A DNA stretch of 64,000 nucleotides from JAKACA01 sp049510975 (GTDB lineage Bacteria; Actinomycetota; Acidimicrobiia; Acidimicrobiales; Bog-793). The notes below the pieces were generated by a model. The model had not been told where the DNA came from, ran no database searches, and saw only the letters and a program-made list of their open reading frames with translations. The position numbers and the translations under genes are program-made. This document shows, piece by piece, positions 33,987 to 42,064 of this stretch (positions within the stretch are counted from its first letter, which is position 1; each line of letters opens with the position of its first letter). Location: contig JBEKYM010000010.1 of the NCBI GenBank assembly GCA_049510975.1, positions 37,050 through 101,049 on the forward strand. The letters are read 5' to 3'.

Positions 33987-34765
33987 TGAGCGAGCCTCAA
34001 ATGGGACCGGAGACACTGCCGGCGCCCACACTGGTACCCGCCCTTCGTGTCGAGTCACTCACGGCTGGCTACGGGGATCTCATGGCTGTCCGCAAAGTCA
34101 GTTTCGAAGTAGCACCTGGCAGCCTGCTCACCGTGCTCGGGCGCAACGGAGCGGGCAAGACCAGCACGCTCCTCGCTCTGACCGGCTTCTTGCGCGCTCG
34201 CGAGGGTCGGGTCGTGCTCCTCGGCGAGGACGTGACCGCGCAACCAGTCCAGAAGAGGATCCTTGCCGGCCTGTCCCTCGTTCAGGAGGGGCGCCGGATC
34301 TTCCGAAAGCTGACCGTGGCTGAGAACCTGCTGATCGGGACCGTCCCACTTCGCCTCACACGTTCGGAGCGCAACACGCGTCTGCAAGCGACCTACGAGC
34401 GCTTCCCGCTGCTCGCTGGCAAGCGCGACGATACGGCGGACCGGCTGTCTGGAGGCCAGCAGCAGGTGCTCGCCATCGCGCAGGCGCTCATGGCCTCGCC
34501 GAAGGTCCTGTTGCTTGACGAGCCGTCCGCAGGCCTGGCTCCGGCTGTGCTCGACTCGGTGATGCAGACCGTCCGGCATCTGAAGGACGAAGGCCTCGCC
34601 GTCGTGCTCGTCGAGCAGCTCGTTACGAGGGCGATGCGCGAGGCGGACAACGTCGCCATTCTCGAAGGTGGTCGGATCGTCCACTACGGCCCGGCCAGCG
34701 ATGCCGCTGCCTTGCAGGTGGCGCGAGAGGTCTATCTCTCCGAGCGCCCTCAAGCCCTCGCCTGA
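33986..34765 (+). CDS. livF: ABC transporter ATP-binding protein, LivF family
   Basis: Second ATPase of the importer, 259 aa. Walker A GRNGAGKTS, signature LSGGQQQVLAIAQAL, Walker B LLLDEPSAGLAP and the switch region LVEQ are all canonical, in contrast to the fused LivG. It starts inside the stop of the fusion gene (TGATG), so expression is coupled. It probably pairs with the LivG half to form the ATPase heterodimer with one strong and one weak site. Confidence 0.93.
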   Translation: MSEPQMGPETLPAPTLVPALRVESLTAGYGDLMAVRKVSFEVAPGSLLTVLGRNGAGKTSTLLALTGFLRAREGRVVLLGEDVTAQPVQKRILAGLSLVQEGRRIFRKLTVAENLLIGTVPLRLTRSERNTRLQATYERFPLLAGKRDDTADRLSGGQQQVLAIAQALMASPKVLLLDEPSAGLAPAVLDSVMQTVRHLKDEGLAVVLVEQLVTRAMREADNVAILEGGRIVHYGPASDAAALQVAREVYLSERPQALA

Positions 34766-34780
34766 TAGCCGCCTTTTGTC

Positions 34781-35572
34781 TCAGCGTCCGGTCCACCGGG
34801 GCGTGCGGTGCTCGACGAAGGCCCGCGGCCCCTCCCGGAAATCCGAGGTGCCGGCGAGCCGCCTGAGCGCTTCGCGCCCGAGCTGCTCCGCCGCGTCGTC
34901 GTCAAGGCCGAAGGTGTCCCGCAACACGTGGAGTGACTCGCGCAGCGACCCCGGAGCATTGGCGGCGATCACCCCTGCCATCTCGAGGCCGGCCTGGAGA
35001 GCCCGGCCCGGCTCGGTCACGACGCTGACAAGGCCGAGACCGAACGCACGCTCCGCCCCGATGGGGTCGCCGGTCAGCGCGATCTGCGCAGCAACCGAGA
35101 ACCCGACTTGCCGAGGCAAGCGAATCAGGCCAGTCCCGGCAAGCACGCCGCGCTTCGCCTCGGGGAGAGCAAAGGTTGCATCGGATGCCGCTACGACAAT
35201 GTCACAGGAGAGCACGATCTCAAAACCGCCGGCGTGGGCGGCTCCCTCGACCGCAGCGATGAGCGGCTTGTTGCGGCGACGACGTGTGAGGCTGGCAAAG
35301 CCATGGATGTCGTGAAGGTGCTCGCCAGCCGGGCCGGCGCGCAGGTCGGCTCCCGAACTGAAGTGCCCACCGGCCCCGGTGAGGACGCCCACGCGCAGCG
35401 AGGCGTCCGCCTCCAGCCGCTCGAAGGCCGCCGCGAGCTGGGTGGTGACAGCGCCGTTGATCGCATTGCGTTTGTGGGGGCGAGAGAGGGTGACGACCAG
35501 GACAGGCCCGTCGGACGTTACCGACACCACGGGCTCGGTGGCCGCGCCGCCGGTGCCCGGCCGATCGCCCAT
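34781..35572 (-). CDS. Enoyl-CoA hydratase/isomerase (crotonase family)
   Basis: A 263-aa crotonase with SRPHKRNAINGAV, GAGGHFSSGADLRAG and the second oxyanion block AVEGAAHAGGFEIVLSCDIV. PEAKRGVLAGTG is the usual helix before the third turn; Glu there is in the hydratase position. It reads toward livF on the opposite strand, 16 nt apart, and is divergent from the double CaiB gene with the operator copy at 35662 between them. Confidence 0.87.
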   Translation of the reverse strand: MGDRPGTGGAATEPVVSVTSDGPVLVVTLSRPHKRNAINGAVTTQLAAAFERLEADASLRVGVLTGAGGHFSSGADLRAGPAGEHLHDIHGFASLTRRRRNKPLIAAVEGAAHAGGFEIVLSCDIVVAASDATFALPEAKRGVLAGTGLIRLPRQVGFSVAAQIALTGDPIGAERAFGLGLVSVVTEPGRALQAGLEMAGVIAANAPGSLRESLHVLRDTFGLDDDAAEQLGREALRRLAGTSDFREGPRAFVEHRTPRWTGR

Positions 35573-35661
35573 GTCAGCGCGGTGCTCCCTGCGAACAGCG
35601 CTCGTGCCCGCACTCGGCCGCAGATCGGCTCCTCACCGGTAGCGATTCTAGTCCAGTGCCA

Positions 35662-35677
35662 ACCTGACTGGACAAGT
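35662..35677. promoter_or_regulatory. GntR/HutC-type operator, copy 4, in the crotonase/CaiB divergent promoter
   Basis: ACCTGACTGGACAAGT, 15 of 16 bases as in copies 1 and 2. It lies 90 bases before the crotonase start and 80 before the CaiB start. A half-site-like TTGTCCAATGTCA follows at 35712-35724. Brings these genes under the importer regulator. Confidence 0.6.
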
Positions 35678-35756
35678 ATGCTCGGAGACGACCAACCGCC
35701 CGCTGAGCTGATTTGTCCAATGTCAGCCATCGGGGCGGAGCGGAGGTGATTTGGCA

Positions 35757-38003
35757 ATGACGGTCAACGCGCCCGGCGATCTGGCGGCTGTCGAATGGAA
35801 CAGCCCAGTTCGCATCGAGTTCCTGAAGGGCCTCTCGGTGCTGGAGCTTGGCGACGGAGTTGCCGGAGCCGCCGCGGGAGCAGTGCTGGCTTCCCTCGGC
35901 GCCGAGGTGACAACTGTCGGAGCCGCTGACGCCGTAATTCACGAGATGAGACCCGGGCTCCCCGGTGGCGAGGACATGTCGGACTCGCTCCTGTCGATCG
36001 TCTTGAGGGCGGGCAAGCGGGTCGTCACGAGCCAGCAGGACGTGCGGGCGGCGGACTTCGATGTCGTCATCGTCGATCGCTGCGATCAGCAGGCGAGCGA
36101 TATCGACGCGTACCTCGAATCGGTCGCCGGTGAGAACCGCGGTGTGTGGGTGACCGTCAGCTCGTTCGGGCTGTCGGGGCCGAGGCGGCGCTGGCGTTCG
36201 ACCGACTTCACGCTTGCGGCGGCGGGCGGCCTCCTCGGCTCGGTGTCGGACAAGCGGACGGGCACTCCGGTGCGCATGGCGGGATGCCAGGCGCTGCTCT
36301 CGGTGGGCCACGTTGCCGCCCTGGCTGCTTGTCACGGGATCGACGAGCGGCGCCGGACTGGACGCAGCGTTCACGTCGACGTGTCCGCCCAGGAGGCGGT
36401 TGCCGCCACGGGGCCTGTCCTGCGCCTCTCGCAGGAGCTTCTGGGCTGTGTGAGCATGGGTGGCTCCGGGCGTTTTGGCGCGCCCGCCGGCTTGTACCGC
36501 TGCAAGGACGGGTTCGTCCACATCATGGCGATGGAGGATCACCAGTGGAGGGCGCTGGTGAAGGAGCTCGGAGAGCCGGACTGGGCCAAGGAGTACATGG
36601 ATCCGTCCAGTCGGATCGATCAACCGGCCGCGATCAACGCCCATCTCGAAGCGACGCTGTCCTCCTTCACCAAGGTTGAGGCGGAGCAGCGCCTGCAACG
36701 AGGCGGCGTTCCTGCCACTGCCATGTACGGCCCGGCCGAGCTGCTCGACGTCGAGCAGTACACCGCCCGGGGATCGATGGCTTCCTTGCACACCGGCGCC
36801 AGTGAGATGCGGGCCATGACGTCGCCGTACGTCGTCGTGGCGAACGATGGCGACGTCACAGCTGGTACGCGAGGAATCGGCGGCCTACGAGTCGCTGAGG
36901 TAGGGCATGTGCTTGCAGTGCCACTGTGCGCGGCCCTACTCGGCGCCATGGGCGCCGTCGTGACCAAGATCGAAGATCCTGCCCGGCTGGACATGTACCG
37001 GCGCAATGGCCCCTACGTCGACGGCGAGCCAGGGCCCGACCGCTCGGCGTACTTCGCAGTGATGAACCACTCGAAGACGAGCTCGGTGGTCGAGCTCGAG
37101 GACGCCGTCGCCCGCAACGCCGCGTTGGACGGCGCCGATGTCGTCATCGAGAACCTCGGGCCGCGCCGGGCACGGCATCTCGGCCTCGATTGCAGGAGCG
37201 TGTCGGCCGCCCGGCCGGAGGTACTCGCAGTGAGCTCGTCAGGCTTCGGACACGAGGGACCATGGTCGGGCTACCGGGCGTACGCGTACAACCTTCACAC
37301 CTCCACGGGTCTTGCACATCTGACGTGCATCGATGGAGAGCCGGCCCAGATCGATGTGGCTTGGGCAGACCTCATCAGCGGCTTCGCCCTTGCGACGGCG
37401 GTAGCTGCCTGGGCGGTGGGCCGAACGAGTGCGAACGGTGCGGCGGTCGACTTCTCGATGGCAGAGCTCGCCGTCGGCCGCTTCAACGAGTTCCTGGCGG
37501 CGGCGGCGCTGCATCTCGATTCAGACGGCGCAGAGGGCGGGCTCGGTCTTCATCGGCAGGCGCCCTATGCGCCGCAACGGGCGTACCGGACGATCCCAGA
37601 TGGCCCATGGCTCGCTGTCTCGGTACGGACCGACGACGAGTGGCGGGCGCTCTGCGGGGTTCTCGATGATCCCGAGCAGCTTCGTACGCCTCAATACGCC
37701 ACAGCCGCCGGACGTCGGGACGACGCCGACGCACTCGATCGTGAGATCGAGACCGTGCTCGAGGGTAGGTCCGCCTCATCCCTCGCCCGCGAGTTGCAGG
37801 AGGCCGGAGTTCCCGCTTCCGTCGTTCTCACCGCCGCCGACCTCGTGGCCGACGAGCACCTGGCTCAGCGCGGGTTCTTCCCCGAGATCGAACATCCCTT
37901 GTGGGGAAGGCGTCGCCTCATCGGCATCCCGTGGCGGTTTGTCGGCCAGGAGCCCTTCTCGCTCACGCCGCCCCCCCGGCTCGGGAGCGGTGCCCTCGAC
38001 TGA
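35757..38003 (+). CDS. Double-domain CaiB/BaiF (class III) CoA-transferase
   Basis: A 748-aa protein made of two fused class III CoA-transferase domains (about 1-370 and 375-748), each opening with a LRVAEVGHVLAVPLCAALLG-like helix. In the position of the catalytic Asp the second domain has WADLISG with Asp538, while the first has AGCQALL (Cys177-Gln178), with no Asp. Only the second half should therefore carry out the transfer. ATG 35757 follows GGAGGTGA at ideal distance. It should move CoA onto a carboxylic acid. Paralogue of the product at 43381. Confidence 0.88.
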   Translation: MTVNAPGDLAAVEWNSPVRIEFLKGLSVLELGDGVAGAAAGAVLASLGAEVTTVGAADAVIHEMRPGLPGGEDMSDSLLSIVLRAGKRVVTSQQDVRAADFDVVIVDRCDQQASDIDAYLESVAGENRGVWVTVSSFGLSGPRRRWRSTDFTLAAAGGLLGSVSDKRTGTPVRMAGCQALLSVGHVAALAACHGIDERRRTGRSVHVDVSAQEAVAATGPVLRLSQELLGCVSMGGSGRFGAPAGLYRCKDGFVHIMAMEDHQWRALVKELGEPDWAKEYMDPSSRIDQPAAINAHLEATLSSFTKVEAEQRLQRGGVPATAMYGPAELLDVEQYTARGSMASLHTGASEMRAMTSPYVVVANDGDVTAGTRGIGGLRVAEVGHVLAVPLCAALLGAMGAVVTKIEDPARLDMYRRNGPYVDGEPGPDRSAYFAVMNHSKTSSVVELEDAVARNAALDGADVVIENLGPRRARHLGLDCRSVSAARPEVLAVSSSGFGHEGPWSGYRAYAYNLHTSTGLAHLTCIDGEPAQIDVAWADLISGFALATAVAAWAVGRTSANGAAVDFSMAELAVGRFNEFLAAAALHLDSDGAEGGLGLHRQAPYAPQRAYRTIPDGPWLAVSVRTDDEWRALCGVLDDPEQLRTPQYATAAGRRDDADALDREIETVLEGRSASSLARELQEAGVPASVVLTAADLVADEHLAQRGFFPEIEHPLWGRRRLIGIPWRFVGQEPFSLTPPPRLGSGALD

Positions 38004-38016
38004 CTGCTCGTGCGGC

Positions 38017-38895
38017 TCACTGAGTCTCGGGAGCCTGGCGGAGCATGGCCTCGGCGGTGCGGAGCATGGCCTTGTCGACCATCCGCCCGCCCTGACGGCT
38101 TGCCGAACCGTCGCTGGCGGCGGCCACGATGGCTCGTGCTTCGCGCAGCTCCTGCTCGTCCGGACTGAACGTCGCGTTGACGGTCCCGACGTGGGCAGGA
38201 TGAATCGTGTCCATCCCGACGTAGCCGATGTCGCGGCCCTGGCGGGCGTATGCGGCAAGGCCCACCGGGTCGTCGAGCTCCGTCCAGATGCCGGTCATGG
38301 GATTGCGGACGCCCGCCGCTCGGAGAGCCACCAGGGCAGTCGCCCGCATCGCCACGGACTCCGACCCGGAAGGGCTCCACCGATACCCGATTGCACGCTC
38401 GACGTCACCGCCGCGCGTGGCGATGCCTCCTGTGTAGTCGACACGGGCCGAGGCGCTCGCCAGGTCGTACGCATGGTAGATGGCCGCCGCCGTTTCGAGG
38501 ATGGGCGACACCACGACGCTTCCCGGCTCCATACCGGAACGCGCCTCGAGCCAGCGCAGGACGATATCGAGTGCCGCGATCTCCGAGGATTCGGCCACCT
38601 TCGGGATGACGACCCCGAACAGGCCGGGCCGAACGATCGCCTCCAGGTCGTCGAGTGCGAGCGGCGAGGACATCTCATTCACGCGCACGAAGACGAGCGG
38701 CTGGTCGCGACCGCCGGCGAGGGCTGCAGCGACGGCGGCACGGGCACGTTCCTTGTCCGTGTCGGCGACGGCATCCTCGAGGTCGAAGATGACGGCGTCG
38801 GCTCCGGCGGCGCTCGCTTTGTCGATCCACTCCGGCTTCGTGCCGGGTATGTACAAACGGCTGCGGATGCGGGGGCGATCCGGGCGTACGGTCAT
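38017..38895 (-). CDS. HpcH/HpaI aldolase/citrate lyase beta-like CoA lyase (CitE-like)
   Basis: TIM-barrel lyase of 292 aa cleaving a 3-hydroxy-acyl-CoA (malyl-, citramalyl- or HMG-CoA-like). It has RSRLYIPGTKPEWIDKA, the metal-site block VIFDLEDAVAD and SPILETAAAIYHAYDLA; HPAHVGTVNATFSP is the C-terminal lid. M. tuberculosis Rv2498c, described in leucine/itaconate breakdown, lies in the same neighbour order. The start overlaps the MaoC gene stop (ATGA). The end of the four-gene block dehydrogenase-carboxyltransferase-MaoC-CitE. Confidence 0.87.
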   Translation of the reverse strand: MTVRPDRPRIRSRLYIPGTKPEWIDKASAAGADAVIFDLEDAVADTDKERARAAVAAALAGGRDQPLVFVRVNEMSSPLALDDLEAIVRPGLFGVVIPKVAESSEIAALDIVLRWLEARSGMEPGSVVVSPILETAAAIYHAYDLASASARVDYTGGIATRGGDVERAIGYRWSPSGSESVAMRATALVALRAAGVRNPMTGIWTELDDPVGLAAYARQGRDIGYVGMDTIHPAHVGTVNATFSPDEQELREARAIVAAASDGSASRQGGRMVDKAMLRTAEAMLRQAPETQ

Positions 38896-39386
38896 TCAGT
38901 GGGTTGGGGCCGGCGGCGCATCATCGCAGAGCGCGTGCAACGCGCCACGAGTGTGCCGTCCTGGTTGAAAGCGCTGTGCTCGAAGCTGGCGATCCCCGCG
39001 TCGGGCCGGCTGTGCGAAGGCCGCGTCGCGACGATGCGCGTCGACGCCCTCAGCGTGTCGCCGACGAACACCGGCGCAGGAAAGACGATCTCCTCGAATC
39101 CGAGGTTGGCGACGGTCGTCCCAAGGGTGAGTTCCCAGACGGACAGCCCCACGAGCAGCCCAAGAGTCAGCAGGCTGTTCACGAGGGGGCGTCCGAACTC
39201 AGTCGTGGCGGCGAACTCCTTGTCGAGGTGAAGGGGCTGTGGGTTCATCGTCATCGTGCAGAACACCACGTTGTCGGACTCGGTGACCGTGCGCGTGACC
39301 GCATGCTGCACGATGGTCCCTTCGACCAGATCTTCGTACCACATGCCGGTGGCTCGCCGGCCCGCTTCGCCCACAGCCTGTTCCAT
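38892..39386 (-). CDS. MaoC-family hydratase/dehydratase
   Basis: Hotdog hydratase of 164 aa. The (R)-hydratase-type motif appears as MNPQPLHLDKEFA (about 47-59) with the conserved Asn and His; the family's Asp is replaced by a different residue in TMTMNP, as in the mesaconyl-CoA/Rv2499c group. EEIVFPAPVFVGDTL is the second family block. Expected to hydrate a branched or dicarboxylic enoyl-CoA and pass it to the CitE-like lyase, whose gene it overlaps. Confidence 0.85.
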   Translation of the reverse strand: MEQAVGEAGRRATGMWYEDLVEGTIVQHAVTRTVTESDNVVFCTMTMNPQPLHLDKEFAATTEFGRPLVNSLLTLGLLVGLSVWELTLGTTVANLGFEEIVFPAPVFVGDTLRASTRIVATRPSHSRPDAGIASFEHSAFNQDGTLVARCTRSAMMRRRPQPTE

Positions 39387-39398
39387 GGTCGTTCCTCC

Positions 39399-40904
39399 TC
39401 AGACCGGCCAGACGCCGTGATAGCGCCGGCCGAACTCGCGCTGCCACGAGGAAGCGGCCGCGAGTCTCTCGATGAGTTCGTCACGGAGCCTGTCGGGTGC
39501 CACGACGGCGTCGATGTGAAGGTCGGACCCGAGCCGCAGCAGCCCGAGCGTTTGCTCGTACTCGCTCTGCTTGTCTTCGACGAATCGCTGCCGCTCGCTC
39601 AAGTCCTCGATGTCGGCGATCCTGTTGGCGTACACGGCGCGCACCGCGGCGTCCGCCCCCATGGCGGCGATCCGAGCGCTCGGGAGTGCGATGGTGGCTC
39701 GGGGCCCGAAGCCAGGAGACGACATGGCGTAGTACCCGGCTGCGTAGGCCTTGCGCAGGACGACGCAGATCTTCGGCACCTCGGCCGATGACATGGCGGC
39801 GATCATCTTGGCGCCGTGGCGAATGATCCCTTGGCGCTCGACATCGGCTCCGACCATGAATCCCGGAACGTCGACAAGGAAGACGAGCGGAATGTTGAAC
39901 GCGTCGCACCACGTGATGAACCTCGCTGCCTTATCCGCCGAGTCGACGAAGATGGCGCCCGCCCGAACGCTTGGCTGGTTGGCGATGATTCCGACTACGG
40001 CTCCGGCGAGGCGGGCGAAGCCGACGACGATCTCCGCTGCGAACGCGCTCTTGATCTCGAAGAATGAGCCTTGATCCACGACCAGTTCGATGACGGCCCG
40101 GATGTCGTAGCTCAAGTGGTCATCCTCGGGGATGACGCCCTCGAGCGAGCCCGGGGCCGCAGCGAAGGACGGTTCCTCGGGAGCCAGTGAGTGGAAGCTC
40201 GACGGCAGGTAACTGAAGCAGTCGCGCAATGCGTCGATGGCGGACGCGTCATCGGCGCAAAGCAAGTCTCCGGACCCCGACACCGTAGTGTGCATCTCGG
40301 CGCCGCCCATGTCGTCCAAGGTCGTCCGCTCACCGGTGACCACCTCGACGATGCGCGAAGACGCGAGCGACATCGACGCGTTCTTCTCCACCATCGCTAC
40401 CCAGTCGCAGAAGGCGGGCATGTATGCGCCCCCGGCGGCGGACGGGCCGAAGAGGCAACAGAGCTGTGGCACTCGACCCGAGAGGCGCACTTGAAGGTCG
40501 AAGATCCTGGCTGCGCCGCGGCGACCGGGAAAGAACTCCAGTTGATCGGTCAGCCTCCCACCAGCCGAGTCCACCAGGTAGATCATGGGCAGCAGGTCGG
40601 CGTCGGCTCGTTCGAGAATGCGGATCTGCTTCTCGACGGTCGCTGCTCCCCACGAGCCGGCTTTCACGGTGGGATCGTGCGCGATGAGGGCGACGATCCG
40701 GCCGCGGATTCGCCCCGTGCCTGTCAGCACTCCGTCTGCGGGCAAGCCGTCCTCGAGCGCTCGGGCGAGGAGGCCGTCCTCGATGAACGAGCCCTCGTCG
40801 AGAAGGAGTTGTAGCCGCTCCCGTACGGGAAGTTTCGTTCCAAGCCGGGAGCGGTCGCCCCCGGCCAAGGCCTCCTTGATGGCTGACTGGATGTCCTCGC
40901 TCAT
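39399..40904 (-). CDS. Acyl-CoA carboxylase carboxyltransferase (beta) subunit
   Basis: A 501-aa AccD/PccB/MccB-type subunit that transfers CO2 from carboxybiotin to an acyl-CoA. N-terminal crotonase-like half with FGPSAAGGAYMPAFCDWVAM (acyl-CoA oxyanion), C-terminal half with FLVDVPGFMVGADVERQGI and RKAYAAGYYAMSSPGFGP (biotin side). The place behind an isovaleryl-CoA dehydrogenase-like gene suggests methylcrotonyl-CoA, as with M. tuberculosis AccD1. No biotin-carboxylase alpha subunit is in the window. ATG 40904 overlaps the dehydrogenase stop; a longer open frame upstream lies inside that gene. Confidence 0.9.
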   Translation of the reverse strand: MSEDIQSAIKEALAGGDRSRLGTKLPVRERLQLLLDEGSFIEDGLLARALEDGLPADGVLTGTGRIRGRIVALIAHDPTVKAGSWGAATVEKQIRILERADADLLPMIYLVDSAGGRLTDQLEFFPGRRGAARIFDLQVRLSGRVPQLCCLFGPSAAGGAYMPAFCDWVAMVEKNASMSLASSRIVEVVTGERTTLDDMGGAEMHTTVSGSGDLLCADDASAIDALRDCFSYLPSSFHSLAPEEPSFAAAPGSLEGVIPEDDHLSYDIRAVIELVVDQGSFFEIKSAFAAEIVVGFARLAGAVVGIIANQPSVRAGAIFVDSADKAARFITWCDAFNIPLVFLVDVPGFMVGADVERQGIIRHGAKMIAAMSSAEVPKICVVLRKAYAAGYYAMSSPGFGPRATIALPSARIAAMGADAAVRAVYANRIADIEDLSERQRFVEDKQSEYEQTLGLLRLGSDLHIDAVVAPDRLRDELIERLAAASSWQREFGRRYHGVWPV

Positions 40905-42058
40905 AGCCCCATCGTCTTGGCGAGGATTTGCAGCTGGATTTCGTCGGTGCCCCCGCCGATCCGAAGGATGCGGGCGTCGCGGTAGTGCAACGCCACCGGA
41001 CTGTCGTCCATGAAGCCGTAGCCACCGAAGATCTGAACGGCGTCGTCGGCGACATCGTTGGCCACTCGTGCTGAATACAGTTTGGCCATTGCGACCGCCT
41101 TGGCCGCGTCGGGGTGGTCCCGGTCGAGTCGTGACGCCGCCTGATAGGTCATTAGGCGAGCTGCGGCGACGGCAGTCTCCATCTCGCCCAAGCGATGGGC
41201 GATGGCCTGGAACGAGCCGATCGACGCTCCGAAGGCTTGCCGATCGCGCGCCCAAGTGCGTGCCTCGTCGAGAGCGGCCTGTGCCAGACCCACACCCATG
41301 CCCGACAGAGCGACGCGCTCACCTTGAAACGCCATCATAATCTGGCGGAAGCCGGCGTCGAGGGTACCGACGACGCGATCGGTTGGAACGAAGCAGTCCT
41401 GGAAGGAGAGCTCTCGGGTATCCGAGGCGTGCCACCCGAGCTTCGCGAGCGGGAGTGACATCTCGAGGCCGGGGGCGGAGCACTCCACGCAGAACATCGT
41501 GATGCCTCCGCTTCCCAGTTGGCCCGTGCGTGCCGCCACGAGCACGACGTCAGCCAGGCCGGCGTTGGTGATGAAGATCTTCCTGCCGTTCAACAGGTAA
41601 CCGCCGTCCACCTCGGTCCCGGTCGTGATCAGGCCAGCGACATCGGAGCCGGCCGATGGCTCGGTGACCGCAATTGCGGCGACCGACTCTCCCCGCAGAA
41701 CCGGTCGCAGGTAGTGCTCCCTGAGCGTCGGTGACCCGAATCTCGCGAGGTGAGGTGCCGCCATGTAGGAGCTCACGAGGATCGTGACGGCGATGCCACC
41801 GGACACCTTTGCCAGCTCTTCGGCGAGGATGGCCATCGCGAGGTAGTCGCCGCCCGTGCCGCCGTCCTCCTCTGGGTGCCCGATGCCGAGCAGCCCGGCA
41901 GCGGCGAGCTTCCGCCACAACGCCGGGGGAAACCCGTTGCTCTCCGCGCCCTGCCGCTCGGGCATGACGAGACGATCCACGAAGGCACGGCAGGTGTCCC
42001 GGAACGCCTCGTGCTCACCGTCGAGCTCGAACAGACCCGCTTCAGCGCTGGCTGCCAT
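40901..42058 (-). CDS. Acyl-CoA dehydrogenase, isovaleryl-CoA dehydrogenase/FadE19-like
   Basis: A 385-aa FAD enzyme with AVTEPSAGSDVAGLITT, LNGRKIFITNAG, LGWHASDTRELSFQDCFVP and RQAFGASIGSFQAIAHRL. The MCAD catalytic Glu position is Gly (GGGTDEIQ), and a Glu sits in helix G (FQGERVALSG), exactly the arrangement of isovaleryl-CoA dehydrogenase. Together with the following carboxyltransferase, MaoC and CitE genes this matches the leucine-type block of mycobacteria. Substrate not proven. Confidence 0.9.
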   Translation of the reverse strand: MAASAEAGLFELDGEHEAFRDTCRAFVDRLVMPERQGAESNGFPPALWRKLAAAGLLGIGHPEEDGGTGGDYLAMAILAEELAKVSGGIAVTILVSSYMAAPHLARFGSPTLREHYLRPVLRGESVAAIAVTEPSAGSDVAGLITTGTEVDGGYLLNGRKIFITNAGLADVVLVAARTGQLGSGGITMFCVECSAPGLEMSLPLAKLGWHASDTRELSFQDCFVPTDRVVGTLDAGFRQIMMAFQGERVALSGMGVGLAQAALDEARTWARDRQAFGASIGSFQAIAHRLGEMETAVAAARLMTYQAASRLDRDHPDAAKAVAMAKLYSARVANDVADDAVQIFGGYGFMDDSPVALHYRDARILRIGGGTDEIQLQILAKTMGL

Positions 42059-42064
42059 GATCCC

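Noticed and set aside
37429..39231. 600-codon plus-strand frame spanning the end of CaiB, CitE and MaoC genes
   Set aside because: Crosses three real genes in the wrong frame or strand and gives Ser/Arg-rich sequence without motifs.
39399..41255. Carboxyltransferase start at 41255 with 117 extra N-terminal residues
   Set aside because: The extension lies inside the dehydrogenase gene and has no AccD similarity; ATG 40904 gives the normal N-terminus and an ATGA overlap.
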